Assembly: GCA_009760855.2 (NCBI GenBank)
Contig: WPIO01000097.1
Coordinates: 374,001 to 434,000 of the forward strand
DNA from: Cristatella mucedo
Taxonomy: Eukaryota; Bryozoa; Phylactolaemata; Cristatellidae
DNA length: 60,000 nt
Direction: 5' to 3'
Part shown: in pieces, positions 22,310 to 33,391 of the stretch
Layout of the letters: every line of letters starts with the position of its first letter
Position numbering within the stretch: the first letter of the stretch is position 1
Translations under genes and position numbers: made by a program
Notes under the pieces: generated by a model
What the model saw: only the letters and a program-made list of their open reading frames with translations
Told to the model about the DNA's origin: nothing
Database searches by the model: none

Positions 22310-22460
22310 AGCGAAGTTTGTGAAGCGAGAGGCTATCAAGTCCGTGGGCTACGTAATGCTGGTACCGAAAGCCGCCGAGGCTGCAAGTGCGCTATACAAA
22401 ACTCTCCTGCGTAACACCCACATGGTCTTTGTGGCTTTGTGAAGTTACCGACGCATTTGG
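22310..22460 (+). mobile_element. LINE-B 3' tail, copy 2
   Basis: GGTACCGAAAGCCGCC, CTGCAAGTGCGCTATACAAA and ACTCTCCTGCGTAACACCCA match the ends of the LINE-B copies at 3.7-4.06 kb and 35.9-36.27 kb, including the GGCTTTGTG...AGTTAC.GACG end. Confidence 0.7.
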
Positions 22461-23221
22461 GGAGCCTGGTGTTTTCGGATGAGGCGGCGAGAAGCCACTT
22501 GGCGGCGCTGCCCTGGCTCCCGGTGCTCCCGCTCCCAGCTCACACAGCGCCCAGTCGCAGAGCTCTGAAGCGCTTGCCTTTAAGGACCCCATGGTTGCCT
22601 CGGCGTAGTGATCTTTCGTTTCCTCGAGCAGGCTGGTACGACCTCAGGCAAATGGTTCATTCACTTCACCCGAAGCACCAATGCCTTCACTGTCCCAAAA
22701 AGCTTTTTATTTCGGGGCAACAGGATTTGTTAGCTGAGCTTGCAATTTATCATCGCGTTTATTAAAAAAAGTTGCAAAGACAAGGGCATTCAATAAAAAA
22801 AGAAAATAGAGCAATCCACCTTGGATATTGCACGCCTCCCTTTCGGAAAATAATGCTTGATCGCCTGTAGAACATGAAAGGCACAGAGTAGCCGCTTCAC
22901 ATCAGCATAACCCTAATACTCATAATAATTAAATTAGGATACAGTTGCATTTCACTCTATGAGAACTAAATCTCTTCCTTGGCCCCTAATATACGTTTCT
23001 AAGGATGCGTATCGATTGATTAGTCAGCACGTATCGGCATACGGTGGACAATGCACTCGTGGACAGCAAATGCTGTCAAGAACAGGTGGGGTTTTATCTT
23101 CTGCTTAAATGTCATTCAGTCAGGGGTCTGCCGCCTCACCCAGGTATCTCCTGGCCTACTGCCGGCTTTGAAGAAGTCTGCACGGGTCAGCAAATAGCGG
23201 TACTGGTCCTGTGACCGCCGG
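22461..23221. other. Unassigned stretch left of the triplet repeat
   Basis: A 108-codon plus frame at 22,439-22,765 has no recognised domain. An AT-rich patch lies at 22,760-22,990. GCCCCTAATATACG near 22,980 is not part of a known tail. Confidence 0.35.
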
Positions 23222-23312
23222 TGTGGTACTACCACTGCTACTACTATTACTACCACCACCACCGCCACCGCCGCCGCCGCCGCTGCTGCTGCTGCTGCTA
23301 CTACTACTACGG
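23222..23312. repeat. Mixed triplet repeat (TAC/ACC/GCC/GCT)
   Basis: A continuous run of trinucleotides that changes in steps from CTACTACTA through ACCACCACC and GCCGCCGCC to GCTGCTGCTGCT and back to ACTACTACT. The nested, symmetrical order suggests successive point mutations spread by slippage. Confidence 0.9.
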
Positions 23313-23587
23313 GACCCAGGTCATTGCCCACTGCAAGCGGGGTGATCAGCCGCTAAGGCTCTTCCACGGCTCTACAAATGAAATTCGATCGACCTTGACC
23401 TTTCCATTAACGGGAGCAAGAGGACCTTAGCCCACCGCATTGACCTAGCTGAAAGGGCGTGGCCAAGCGAGTCATCGCATCCGATTGTTTTCATACGATA
23501 AAGGTCACGGTCTGGCCGCTTTCCCGCGCGCGGCGCTTCCACCCAGGAGTGAACCGCGGGGGTATCCACGATACTGAGGTCGACCTC

Positions 23588-23628
23588 CAGGGGGTGGGGT
23601 GGGGTGGGGTGAGGTGAGGGGGAAGGGC
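23588..23628 (+). repeat. GGGGT short tandem repeat
   Basis: Four to five GGGGT units followed by GAGGT units just upstream of CpG island 2. It has G-quadruplex potential. Confidence 0.8.
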
Positions 23629-23750
23629 TAACGAAGACATCCGGGTCGCGCGAACTCGCCGCGGCCAGCGGACGCCGCGCGGAGACAATTGGACCGTGCA
23701 AGTACCCACCCCTAAAACTCTTCTGGCGGCGCCGGTTGACCGACGTCTGC

Positions 23751-23784
23751 CCCGGAAGCTATCGGCTCTGGCTCGCCATTTTGT
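23751..23784. promoter_or_regulatory. ETS-like and YY1-like sites
   Basis: CCGGAAGC (ETS/GABP type core) and, about 20 bp on, CGCCATTTTG (reverse complement of the YY1 core AAATGGCG). The assignment rests on motif match only. Confidence 0.45.
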
Positions 23785-23991
23785 GTAAACATTGCTTCCG
23801 TAGCGTGGGCAGCCTCGGTCGCCGGAGCAGCTCGGTGGCGGAGCGTCGCCCTATCGCACGCTCGCCGGGTCTAGCGTCTCGCATCCGTGCGGTCCACAGC
23901 AGTCCAGTCGCGGGGCCATCGCTGCGGCGCGTCAGGATTGGCCCAAGCTGCTGCCCGCCGTTCGTATTGCAAGCGTAGACAGCCAGGCTGG

Positions 23992-23997
23992 GTAAGT
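23992..23997 (+). other. Candidate splice donor GTAAGT
   Basis: CAGGCTGG followed by GTAAGT gives a full six-base match to the intron side of the metazoan donor consensus. It would end the candidate first exon at 23,991. No acceptor with a convincing coding exon was found downstream in the window. Confidence 0.45.
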
Positions 23998-24999
23998 TAC
24001 GCGCGCGCGCTCGCGCGAGCTGGCGCGCTCGACGGCCGAGCAGTTCGTGCGCCCCGCGGCGGCGGCGGCGGCGGCGGATGGTGGTGGCTAGTCAAACGGT
24101 TCTGCGGAGTTCGCGTGCGCAGCTCGCCCAGCACTGCCGAACCGGTGGCTGCCGGCATGGGCGCCTCAGTAAGGGGTTCGTCATACGCCGCATCGCTGCG
24201 CGCGCTCGGGTCGCACCCGCAGTGCCGGGCCGGACCGGACCGGACCGAAGCCGCTGGTGGTCTGAGCGAGCGCCGCCCGCCGGGTTTGCAAAGTGCAAGC
24301 GGCGTTGGCGGGCAGATGGCGTCATCGCCGCCAGCGGGCGCGGGATGGCGTGTGCCCGCGCGAAGCTCTCCGCCGCGCCGCCGGGGGCGGCTATCTGTCC
24401 TTACCGCTCGCTGCGCGCCCGGGGCCCACTTTAGTAGCGACGAGCCGGTTGCACCTCCGGCGACTGCCGCCCCGCCGGTCGGCGCTCGCCTGAAGCTGCC
24501 CCGCCCGTCTCCAGTAGCCCGGGCGAGAGATCTCGTGTGGGCACCGGGCAGTTCGCGCGCGCCAGAGTTTCGAGTGTCGCTTGCTCGTCGCCGTCGTCGG
24601 CGGCCGGCCGTCGAGTGACCGGCCGAACGTTGCGCCTGCTGCCGCCGCAGCGGCGGCCCGACTCATTGGCTCCGAGTGTTCCGTTCGAGGCGCCGCACCA
24701 ATTGCGGCTAGCAGCCATTGCCGGTAGTTGGCAGCAGGCTGGCCTCGATTGTGCTGCTGTTCGCTGTTCCCTCAATTTCGCGAGCCCTGCGCCCCAGAGT
24801 CGTCTGGGAGCACGGCGCCGGCGGCTCTGCGTCGGCGGCGGCGTCTGAGGAAACCGCCGCCTCCGTCCGCTGATCGGTCTTCGGCTCCTAGCCGTCCTGT
24901 TTGTGAGGAAAGGGCCCAGGAAGAGCGAGGAGGTCGCCTTCGAGGAGCCCCCTCGTCGCCTGAGGCCGGCCTGCAGGAGCGTGCCCTTAGCGCATCATT

Positions 25000-25140
25000 A
25001 CCCACCCACCCCCATACCACCCACCCTACCATACCACTCACCCCCATACCACCCACCCTACCATACCACTCACCCCCATACCACCCACCCTACCATACCA
25101 CTCACCCCCATACCACCCACCCTACCGTACCACTCGCCCC
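25000..25140. repeat. 32-bp minisatellite
   Basis: About 4.3 copies of a C-rich 32-bp unit containing CCCACCCTACCATACCACTC; the CACT landmark recurs at 25,035, 25,067, 25,099 and 25,131. Units are almost identical. It marks the right edge of CpG island 2. Confidence 0.95.
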
Positions 25141-25273
25141 GTCGCTCAGCCTGAGCCCATTGTTTCGTTGATCGGTCGTGCCTGGCGTGTCGTTCACTGC
25201 TCGTCAGGCTAAGTAGACTTTACTGCCCCTTCCATTTGTCTTTGCCGCGGTACCAAGCGCTGGCCGAGCTGTG

Positions 25274-25274
<1 letters not shown>

Positions 25275-25342
<68 letters not shown>
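25275..25342. repeat. (GT)n microsatellite
   Basis: About 34 pure GT units. It is the first of a series of long GT/GA tracts found only to the right of this point. Confidence 0.98.
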
Positions 25343-25343
<1 letters not shown>

Positions 25344-27279
25344 ACCAGCGTGTGAGTGTGTGTGTACATGTGTGCGTGCTCCCGCGTGCATGCCGAGATC
25401 GGCTGCAGCTGCTCATTCATTAATAGATCCAGCGAAATAGGCTCTTGATTGGGGCAGACTTGATGAGTGGTGGCGCTGGGCAGGGTGGGCGGCAGACTGA
25501 GGAGTAGGCTGCCAGCCAGCCAGCCAGCCAGCCAGCTGTTCCCATCATTACCCTCCTTGCAGTGCGTACCTGGTCAGGCTCTAGCCGCTGCCTGCTGCTG
25601 GCCCTGCAGGGCGCTGCTCAGCAGTCTCCCGTGTAGCCGACCCAGACTGCCGCTTAGCACCGTGGTGCTGTTCCTGTACTTGATATTAACCCTAGCTCCC
25701 TTGGAAATCACTGGTAGGCCAATACAACAAAGCGTCGGCGGGCAGAGGCAGGGCATCAGATTGAAAAGCCTGTGTTCCGGATTCCGATTCGGTTTCATCG
25801 GTGGATCCCTCACCCGGTGGCTTCCATCCTACCACCACCGATCCTCTCTAACTGTGTCGTCAAATGTTTGAACGTAAGCCTTCAGTTCAGAGGTCAGAGG
25901 TTCAACTTCCACCGTGACACGACATCTTCCTTTGCAATTCAGCCTTAGCACATAGATATTCCATAAAGCCGTAGTAGGATTGGCTAAATATGACTCAGAT
26001 CAATCAATTTGGATTGTTTTTCAGCTGTATTTTGCATTTATCCTTTTTAAAGCTTAAGGATAGCTATAAGCATTATTTCAAAATATATTATAAAATATAT
26101 TATATATTAAACTCACAAAGAAAAAGTAATACCTTGACAACAGCTCTATCTATGGATGTGTAGCTGCAAACCGAAGCTCTTGCAGTAATGAAGTTGACCT
26201 GCTGGTATTATTGCCTATAATTTGTGTGTATCTTAGGTCTGCAATAATAATTGGTGGAATGGAAAAATTGTTTCCATTGGGTTTTGATTCATCGTGTGCT
26301 ACCGTCAATGCCAAGTGGACAGTAAGGGCTCTCCCGTAGAGTCCGGTGTCGCTACTAGGGGAAACACAAAAATGACAAACTCCATTTAAATATCTCGACA
26401 TTCTTGATCGATCATTTTATCGATTTGACACTGCTTCATTAGAAGCTAAGGCTAAAGTGCCAATTTAAGACAAAACCCAAGTCCGGCCCACGGCTAATAG
26501 AGTGAGAGCTCTTGTGCTTCTTTCTGCTTGTGCCGTTGCTTAGACTCTTTGCAAAAGTTGCTCTAGTTTCTCTGCCTTGTGACGTCCCTTTCCCACGAGC
26601 ACTTCTTAGTGTACCTAGCAAAGCTCGTGGGGGTGAAAACCACAAGAGCCGCTCGCTATGTGCTGACACTCATATTCAGCTCCAAATCCAGGCTGCTCAA
26701 TCCGCTAAAGCCAAGACAACCCAAGCAGGAGTCGTGCTGCAGCCGATTCTTCAGCGCTTGCTCCAAACAGGGTGAAAGATCCGTTTATGCTGCTTTATAC
26801 GAGACTTGATGACACACTTGACGTGAGAAAGTAATTGAACTGTATTTGATCTGTTCGATCGGCTACTTTTCTTTAGCCCCGACTGAATTTTAGGCGGGAA
26901 GTAGGTTCTGCCTGCTAATCATTGGATGCCCATGGGCTACATAATGGCAAAATGTATCAGCAGTTTGCCCAAAATTATTGATAAACCAACACTCATTTAA
27001 AAATTACGTTTTTGACAAGAATTGAAGACCGGTAAACGACCCCTTTATTCGTTCGTGCTAGAACCTTCAGGCTGTTCGCGAGCCGGAATTGTACGCATAC
27101 TCATTGAGTATTATACACTTTGCTGGGTCTTGCTTTACTTGCCAGTCATGCTGAAGGTTGCCGAGCTTTTGTTTTTAATTGTCAAGCTCCGTAATGGATT
27201 ACATTGTGGCCCTAATCTAGGTTTCTCACTCGTAAGGTCAAGTGCAATGGAACCTGAGGAAGGTAGGGAAGCATTGGTC
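25343..27279. other. Unassigned 1.9-kb stretch right of the island
   Basis: CpG density falls within this stretch and an AT-rich patch lies at 25,960-26,110. CCAG-type units repeat at 25,512-25,536. Frames of 134 codons (25,467-25,871) and 87 codons (26,512-26,775) have no recognised domain. No transposon was recognised. Confidence 0.4.
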
Positions 27280-27880
27280 CTTATATGCTAATTGGGTTTC
27301 AGATCAGGCGACTGACTTGGCCACTGAATGGCGCCAAACAGGATTCGTCAAAAAAAGTGCTTTAATGGCCTGGGAATGTGTGGAATTAGGGTCTTTATCT
27401 TGCTGCCAAGTATAACGATCCCCAAAGCAGAATATTCTGACTTTGCATTCTCACTTGCTAGACCACTTGCAGGTACAGGTGGTTGGTGATCCATAATATC
27501 TCGGATCTGATGCAGACCTCCAACACCAGTCAAGGCAAGGCAGTGCTGAAACCATCACCGATTTGCTGCCGAATTTCCTATTACGCCGAAGTCAGTCATG
27601 CCACACGACTCAAGCTTTCCGCCGGCTAATGCTTATGCAAGCATATTCCTTAACCAAAAAATCGTGAACTTACTTTTATCGGTTCATAGAACAGATCTCC
27701 CATTAGCCTTTGTCCAGTGTGGTCATTGGCCCACTATCTGCTTGGCTGGTGAGCCGAGGCCCTGCCGGACGATTCCACTCTTAGTGAACCTCCGACCGAT
27801 CAGTTTTCTAATTCCAAGCCGTTGTCAAGTCTCGCAATTGCTATCGCCATGTTGATATAGCATAGTCACTGCAGCGTTTC
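27280..27880 (-). pseudogene. Tc1/mariner-type transposase remnant
   Basis: On the minus strand, in changing frames and in the right order, are HWTKANGRSVL then TDKSKFTIF (about 27,720-27,665), a patch resembling GVG.LH.I..IMD (about 27,520), QQDKDPNSTHSQAIKALF (about 27,410-27,350) and WPSQSPDLKPN (27,323-27,290). These correspond to the family signatures around the first and second catalytic aspartates (TDESKF and QQDNDPKHT) and the WPSQSPDLNPIE block before the final acidic residue. That last residue is lost behind a stop. Terminal inverted repeats were not found. The enzyme would have cut and pasted its own element. Confidence 0.75.
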
Positions 27881-27919
27881 TTGCCCTGTTCTTTGTAGCA
27901 ACACGTGGCCGATCGATAA

Positions 27920-28105
27920 ATATAGTTAAATAAATTAATAAATGCTAGCTGATTTAACAGCCTCTTTTGTATAGCGACAGAAGAGCCTTGACGGCCATCA
28001 CCACCACACTAAAGGATTGCCCACCGCAGGATTCGAACCCACGACTTCGCGACCTAGGTCGTGAAAAGCAACCGCCGTACCTAGTGTCCTATCACGGCTT
28101 ACTGG
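27920..28105 (-). mobile_element. SINE-A copy
   Basis: Minus-strand SINE-A with a tail (AAATAAATTAATAAAT on the plus strand), B box GGGTTCGAATCC and a head hairpin altered to CGACCTAGGTCG. About 25 bp of the core hairpin CACTGCAAGCGGTG is deleted. It lies just upstream of the Tc1 remnant and may have split it. Confidence 0.85.
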
Positions 28106-29184
28106 GTGGACATAATGCTACCGAAAGGTGTTGGGAAGCCCAGATAGATGCCATTGCATTTAAAATAGGCAAATCTACAGGCTAAATGATCTCGCTATGA
28201 CCTTGTTTGTGACAAGCCTTAAAGAAGGGCTGCTAAAGCCACCCAAAATGATGCTTCTTGATAACTCCCCGGCTGGCTGGAGTTTCCAGATGCTTTCGGG
28301 CTTGTGTTCGTTCTCTGGTCAGCTCAAGCACTGGGTAATGAGGGTGTAAGGATTTGTTGCATCATAGTGTATACGTACACTGGCACTTGCATAGACACGT
28401 CCGAGCCTTTTGCAAAATTGGGGCAGAACCTCGACCTTGCTGGGGTGTATATATCAAGGTCAACGTAATGTATTATGACTCTCCTAATGCTGTCTACGAT
28501 TGAAATTTTGCTTGGCAATTTCTTCAGAAACAGTCTAATGGTTCAACCAAACCGAGGTGAGCAGGTCGTTACAAACTAATACTATGTATGTTGGTATAAT
28601 TGTAACAGTATAGCTATTACAGATATTTATATAGCACCCTTACATAACTTAATTAATCTCTTTGTAGGGTTTTTGCATACTTATTTCTACACTAGCTTCA
28701 CTAATCACAGATGCATGCATTCCCAGCCTTGCTAAGCGATGTGTGGCAGTAGTACCCTGGAAGAAGATCAATCTAGTGGTCTTAGTTGCAGTCGTAGTGT
28801 AGTAACAATAGCAGCCGGCCTATGCAGACGGTATCTTGGTGCTGATTGTCACTGCCCCATGAAAGGCTTGCAGCCGAGGTATCTGTAAAATAGCAACCCA
28901 AACCCCTAAGACTTAGCCAAAGCACGAAATCTTGTATTCTGTGCCATCCAGTCATCTGCCAATATGCTGTTGTCCAGTGGTTACATTGCGACACAGTCCT
29001 CCTACTCTGCATTAACGATTTGCCCTACTTGTTTCTAATCGGTGTTTTTTTAAGGTTTGGTCTTAATCTAGCAGGGGGCTAGGGGCTGTGGCTTTCTTGT
29101 TGGTGCATCAGACATCTGTCACAGATGCCTTGCAGATCAGCCCCAAACTTGCTGAAAAAGCTATGAAGCGCATTCAGCATGAGC

Positions 29185-29188
<4 letters not shown>
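28106..29188. other. Unassigned stretch with one LINE-type tail
   Basis: At 28,622-28,670 the minus strand carries a decayed LINE/SINE-B tail (plus strand TATAGCACCCTTACATAACT, then AATCTCTTTG). The rest shows no gene or repeat; a 76-codon minus frame at 28,782-29,012 has no motif. Confidence 0.4.

Positions 29189-29263
<75 letters not shown>
29189..29263. repeat. (GA)n microsatellite
   Basis: About 37 pure GA units; the SLSLSLSL frame on the minus strand is a by-product. Confidence 0.98.
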
Positions 29264-29265
<2 letters not shown>

Positions 29266-30063
29266 AGCTTGGAGCATGTGCTTTTTTCCCAGACCTAGTA
29301 GTGAAGAATGATGCTGTGATGAAGGCATCATGCTCCTGGTCCCAGCAGCGAGTGGCACCTGGGGTAACAGCTTCAGTAGATTGAGCTGGCAGCCGGAGCC
29401 CCTGTGAGGTAGCTCCAGCTGAGGACAAGGTGCCGGGCTGCTCGGTCGATCGGGCCAGGTCGTAAACTGTTTGGAATGCTCCAGGTGAAGTAAATGCCTG
29501 TTTTTTGCCAGATAAGTGGGTCGAGACAAGCTATCAAAGGGTAAGCAGTCCTAATGCTTGGGAGGAGGGACGCTTTTTTTGGGCAGACTGTCTAGGTGGG
29601 AAGCAGGCGAACACTCAGCTTGGGAAGCTTGGTACGTCAGAGTGCAGTCTCACGGACGACTTTAAGTCGGCTGGCCTCCTGTGCATCCTTATGGGAGCAC
29701 CAAACCACCTTGAAGAATTGCCGACGTCTTCGGTTGTTTTGAGTGTCCTGTGGAAGCATTGCTTGGTCACCTGAGTTAGTCAAGCTGGTGTTCTACCGTA
29801 TTTGCATGTGACATCAGCTGCTTCCCTCGATGTCTTAATCGCTAGGCACTCTCAAAAGTTTTTTACCGCAGAAGCTGAGTATTTCAACGTAAAAGTATGC
29901 TCATACAGATCGCTCTGTAAGTATCCCCATACGTGAGGTCTTGTTGCTTGGATTTGTGCTTAGTGGGCTTGCAGCAGCTCGTGCAGATTTCATTCTGTAC
30001 TTATATTCGTAGAAAGAGACGAGTCTGGAGTCAATTTTTGGTTGGTTCGTGCGCGAGTGCATA

Positions 30064-30065
<2 letters not shown>
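29264..30065. other. Unassigned stretch
   Basis: A good acceptor-like CCTGTTTTTTGCCAG ends at 29,511 and AAAGGGTAAGC, a donor-like site, follows at 29,537. The implied 29-bp exon is too short to judge. The 122-codon minus and 89-codon plus frames have no motif. Confidence 0.35.

Positions 30066-30129
<64 letters not shown>
30066..30129. repeat. (GT)n microsatellite
   Basis: About 32 GT units, followed by an imperfect TG-rich run to about 30,190. Confidence 0.98.
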
Positions 30130-30131
<2 letters not shown>

Positions 30132-30214
30132 CGTGGGTGTGGGTGTGTATGTGTGTTCGTTTATTTATGTATATGTGTGTCTATATGTAGGCTGGTATTT
30201 GCCTAAGTAAGTAA

Positions 30215-30352
30215 GTAGTGATCACATTTATGACCCAGGTCGGTCATGGGTTCAAGTCGTGTAGGGGGCGATTCTTCATCCCACTGAGAGTGATAGCCAC
30301 TGCGGCTCTTCTGACGCCATGTAAATTAAGCTGTTGAATCAGCTGGCCTCTA
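30215..30352 (+). mobile_element. Decayed SINE-A
   Basis: Plus-strand SINE-A: B-box-like TCATGGGTTCAAGTCGTG, GGGGCGATTCTTCATC for the core, GATAGCCACTGCGGCTCTTC and GCTGTTGAATCAGCTGG at the end. CpGs of the consensus have partly become TG or CA. Confidence 0.75.
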
Positions 30353-30560
30353 CTTGTGTGCCTCCACTAACCACATTTGCATGCTGACCCTGTGCATGTC
30401 ACCCCTAACCATATTATTCATTTCGTTTGTTTTTTCAAGCATGATTTTACTTACCATTCAATTGCATTTCACTTTACAGCAAATGTAAAGCGCCTAGAGA
30501 GAGATTAAGTTCTCTGAGGGCGCTTTATCAAGTGAATTATTATTATAATTATTATTTGTT
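30353..30560 (+). mobile_element. LINE-A 3' UTR and tail, young subtype
   Basis: From CCTCCACTAACCACATTTGC to GTAAAGCGCCTAGAGAGAG, TTCTCTGAGGGCGCTTTATC and an ATT-rich end. It is almost identical to the ends of the copies at 6.9 kb and 33.8 kb. It directly abuts the SINE-A to its left. Confidence 0.9.
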
Positions 30561-31719
30561 GCACGAATGGGCTCGTTGGGGGCGGCTTGGCTCTGTGACT
30601 GGATGGCTTGTGCTGCCAGCCTCGAGTTTTGCAGCAGTGGCTTTGAGTCAGCCTAATCCTATTATTCCTTGAGAATTCCTTCTCGAGATCTTACCCACGA
30701 GATCTTCAGCTTCCGATATAGCTTTATCAGATCAGATCACGGCCAGAATCATCAGTGCATTCGCTTTTAATGGCTGGTGACCACCCTCCCTCCCACTCAG
30801 CATCGTGTGTGGGAGCTGGTGGAGCGCTCGGATATGTCAATCAATGGAGCCGAGTCTGCTGATGCACGATAAGGTGTCTTCACTGCTAAGAGAGGGGTTC
30901 GCCTTCCATTAATTGGCACGGCATTCTTTTTTCAGTGGTGGCAGGCTTCGTGGTCAGCTGACTTTCCTTAGCAGCTCACGAAGATGCTCAGCTCTCAGGG
31001 TTGTGCAGGCCGTGCAACCCCTCAGAGAAAAAAGACCCTTCCCTGCATGCATTGGACGTGGAAGCATTGTTTTCACTAGTCCTATTGTGGTGCTCCTGGC
31101 CCACAGCCAATTAGCACTACTTCCACCTACCACTGTGACCCGTGTTAGAGTGAGTCTATTCCTTTAGCGCCCACGTCAGGATTAGGAACCAGCAGAGCCT
31201 AGAGGCAAAACTTGTATTTCCTCCCTCCCACCCTCTCGACTTTCCCCTTCTCCTCCCTCTGTCAGTCTGTGTGTCACTCTCTGCTGTTCTGTGTCATTCT
31301 TTCACTTTCTCATCCTCAGCCTCCCCCTTGAGGGCACCTTGCTCGCTCTAACAACAAGGTAGAGTACATTGGCACAGCCAAAAGTGATACACAACCGAAT
31401 TCGAGATATATCTGGTGTATTGTATGTAAGTATATTCGTGCTTAGCTGGAAATGCAGGGCAGCCAAAGGTACTATTGCACAACAGACAGCCTTCGGTAGC
31501 TCCGTATTTTCAAATTACGGTACATGGGCATGTGCGTGAGTGCTTTCGCGTGCGTGGTAGTGTATGTGTTTACTGGGCTGGTATAAAAACTTTTTTCACC
31601 CTTGAAATCGAGATATAATCTCAGTTATTTCAGCATTTTATGGACTCCTGGCCATCAGGGGTAGGTGCTTGCTTTTGACGACCAATGCGATGGCATGCAT
31701 GCGATGGTATGCAATGGCA
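30561..31719. other. Unassigned stretch
   Basis: No exon or repeat recognised. An 84-codon plus frame at 30,913-31,167 lacks a motif. Pyrimidine-rich DNA occupies 31,210-31,330. Confidence 0.35.
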
Positions 31720-31787
31720 TATGCAAAGTACCTGGATAGGGATTAAGTTGTGTTCAGGTAGTATGCAAATGAATTACAGATAAATAA

Positions 31788-31880
<93 letters not shown>
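31720..31880 (+). repeat. LINE-type tail running into (TG)n
   Basis: GCAAAGTACCTGGATAGGGA, TTAAGTTGTGTTCAGGTAG is a decayed LINE/SINE-B tail. It is followed by ATAAATAAATATATATATG and then about 42 pure TG units (31,797-31,880). The microsatellite probably grew from the A/T-rich end of the element. Confidence 0.75.
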
Positions 31881-31881
<1 letters not shown>

Positions 31882-32089
31882 AACTAAAATTTCATTTAAC
31901 CGAAGCATAGGATTTGCATGAGTGAGCATTATTTGTAGCTACTCCTGCATGCTTCCACCTTGCTTTGTTACCAGGTGTAACATATTCGAGACGACCCTGC
32001 TTTTGGTGCATGTGGGGCTGTTTCTGGCTTCTGACTTACTAACCATTTCCGAAGGATATAATTTTGTAGCACCGTCTAAGCATTGCTAA

Positions 32090-32720
32090 GTAAGATTCAC
32101 TGGATGCGCTATGATGCACTAGATCGAAGTCGATCCAGCAAAACTCAGCAGCTCGGCTAGTCTGCCGTCAATGACGTAGCGGTCTCATCACACCACTTCT
32201 GTCTGAGCTTTGCTGGCTCCCTATCATGCATCGAATCGATTTCCAGCCTCTGTGAAGCTTGTAGGTTGGTTCACTCGCTCGAACCAGCCGACGTATACGA
32301 CCTTCTTCGACCTTCAGTGTGCTCTCACACCAGTGGATCCTCGACCTTCAGCTCCCTTCAGCCGTTTGTCGCACTAAATTTCGAGTATTGTAATGATCCG
32401 GCCTACACCAAAAGTCCGAAAGTCGCTTTCAGCTTCGGTCACTACCTGCAATGACTTTGCATCATTAATGTCTAAGCTAAAGAGATACCTGTTTCGGCCA
32501 GCTTTTCCTTTGCTCTAATCAACTTGGCTTCTTGTTCTCGAATACTTTGCTTGCTTACCTTTTCATGATTCCGTGCATGCTACTAAGCCGAGGCCCTACT
32601 ACCCAGCCACCCGTGGTCTCTTTTTGTGTGCTTTAGCATTTTGGACTAAGCACGATACTTGTGTACTTTTGCTTGCTTGTCTAAGCATGATACTGTGCAC
32701 GTCATTAACTCTCTGTTATT
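32090..32720 (+). mobile_element. Old LINE fragment, RT thumb to 3' UTR
   Basis: The nucleotide phrases GTAGCGGTCTCATCACACCA, CTTTGCTGGCTCCCTATC and CATCGAATCGATTTCCAGC parallel the LINE HWLPV..RIDF region. TCTAAGCTAAAGAGATACCT corresponds to the end of the protein. Badly decayed; its subfamily is uncertain. Confidence 0.55.
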
Positions 32721-33087
32721 GCCTCTCTTTCACCAAGTTATAAAGCCCGTGGATGGAGATTTTGTTTGCTAAACAAAGACCCATTGTCCTATTATCAAAT
32801 CCTTCTTTAGCACATGTCGTCTTGCCTAGGCATGACTGGTGGCAATGTGCTGCAATAGCTAAGGTCCTATCTCGGTGGGAGAATTCGAAGAGTAAATGTC
32901 AATGGAAAACGATCACCCACCGAGCCTTCGGCATATAGGGTACCCAAGGGATACATTTCATACTCTTTCTTTTTTTGCGATGTAATTGCCAAGCATAATC
33001 TAGGCTCACACGAAGCTGTGCTTGTGCTTTGATCTTTCACTGCCTTCCGACCTCTCAAACTCTACCAGCTTCACCCCAGCCTCCGTT

Positions 33088-33250
33088 GCTGGGCTGTGAT
33101 AGCCTAGGATGTAAGGGACTCGCACTCAACGAACGAGGTCGTGGGTTTGGATTCTGCTGTTGGGCGATCCTTTATTTCCAACTGCAAGCTGTGGTAATAG
33201 CCGACAAGGCTCTTCTGCTGCTATACAAGTGAGGCTGTACAATAATAAGA
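33088..33250 (+). mobile_element. SINE-A nested in the old LINE-A
   Basis: Plus-strand SINE-A with AGGTCGTGGGTTTGGATTC (B box weakened), GGGCGATCCTTTATTTCC, GTGGTAATAGCC and CTATACAAGTGAGGCTGT. It cuts the old LINE-A between the YADD region and the GCAGCAAA block. Confidence 0.82.
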
Positions 33251-33391
33251 TTGCTGACATTTGCAGTTGAATGGCAGCAAACGTTCTGAAATTAAATGTC
33301 GACATGCCCAGCTTACTAATTATAGGCAAACCTAGTATTATACAGAAACTGGTAAGCCTATCTCTCCAAATCGGTTGTACCAGCATATTTC

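Larger units (their letters stand above)
23700..24960 (+). promoter_or_regulatory. CpG island 2: candidate promoter and first exon, plus strand
   Basis: The most GC- and CpG-dense segment of the window. An ETS-like CCGGAAGC lies at 23,753 and a YY1-like CGCCATTTTG at 23,775, a pairing common near start sites of housekeeping genes. From there to the donor GTAAGT at 23,992 there is no ATG, as expected for a noncoding first exon of about 215 bp. ATTGG (reverse CCAAT) occurs at 23,936. A second possible donor, CTCAGTAAGG at 24,165, follows a short ATG frame. Frames of 243, 147, 118, 114 and 103 codons on both strands overlap here and are read as GC artefacts. The gene is not identified. Confidence 0.5.

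Noticed and set aside
24148-24170. Coding first exon starting ATGGGCGCCTCA before a GTAAGG donor
   Set aside because: The exon side (CTCA) is a weak match, the frame is only four codons and the stronger donor lies upstream at 23,992. Too little support.
23887-24618. 243-codon plus-strand open frame in the CpG island
   Set aside because: Three or more frames are open together on both strands, the peptide is Arg/Ala/Pro/Gly-rich without a domain, and the frame runs across the strong GTAAGT donor. GC composition explains it.
29512-29540. 29-bp micro-exon between acceptor- and donor-like sites
   Set aside because: It cannot be distinguished from chance in long noncoding DNA without transcript data.
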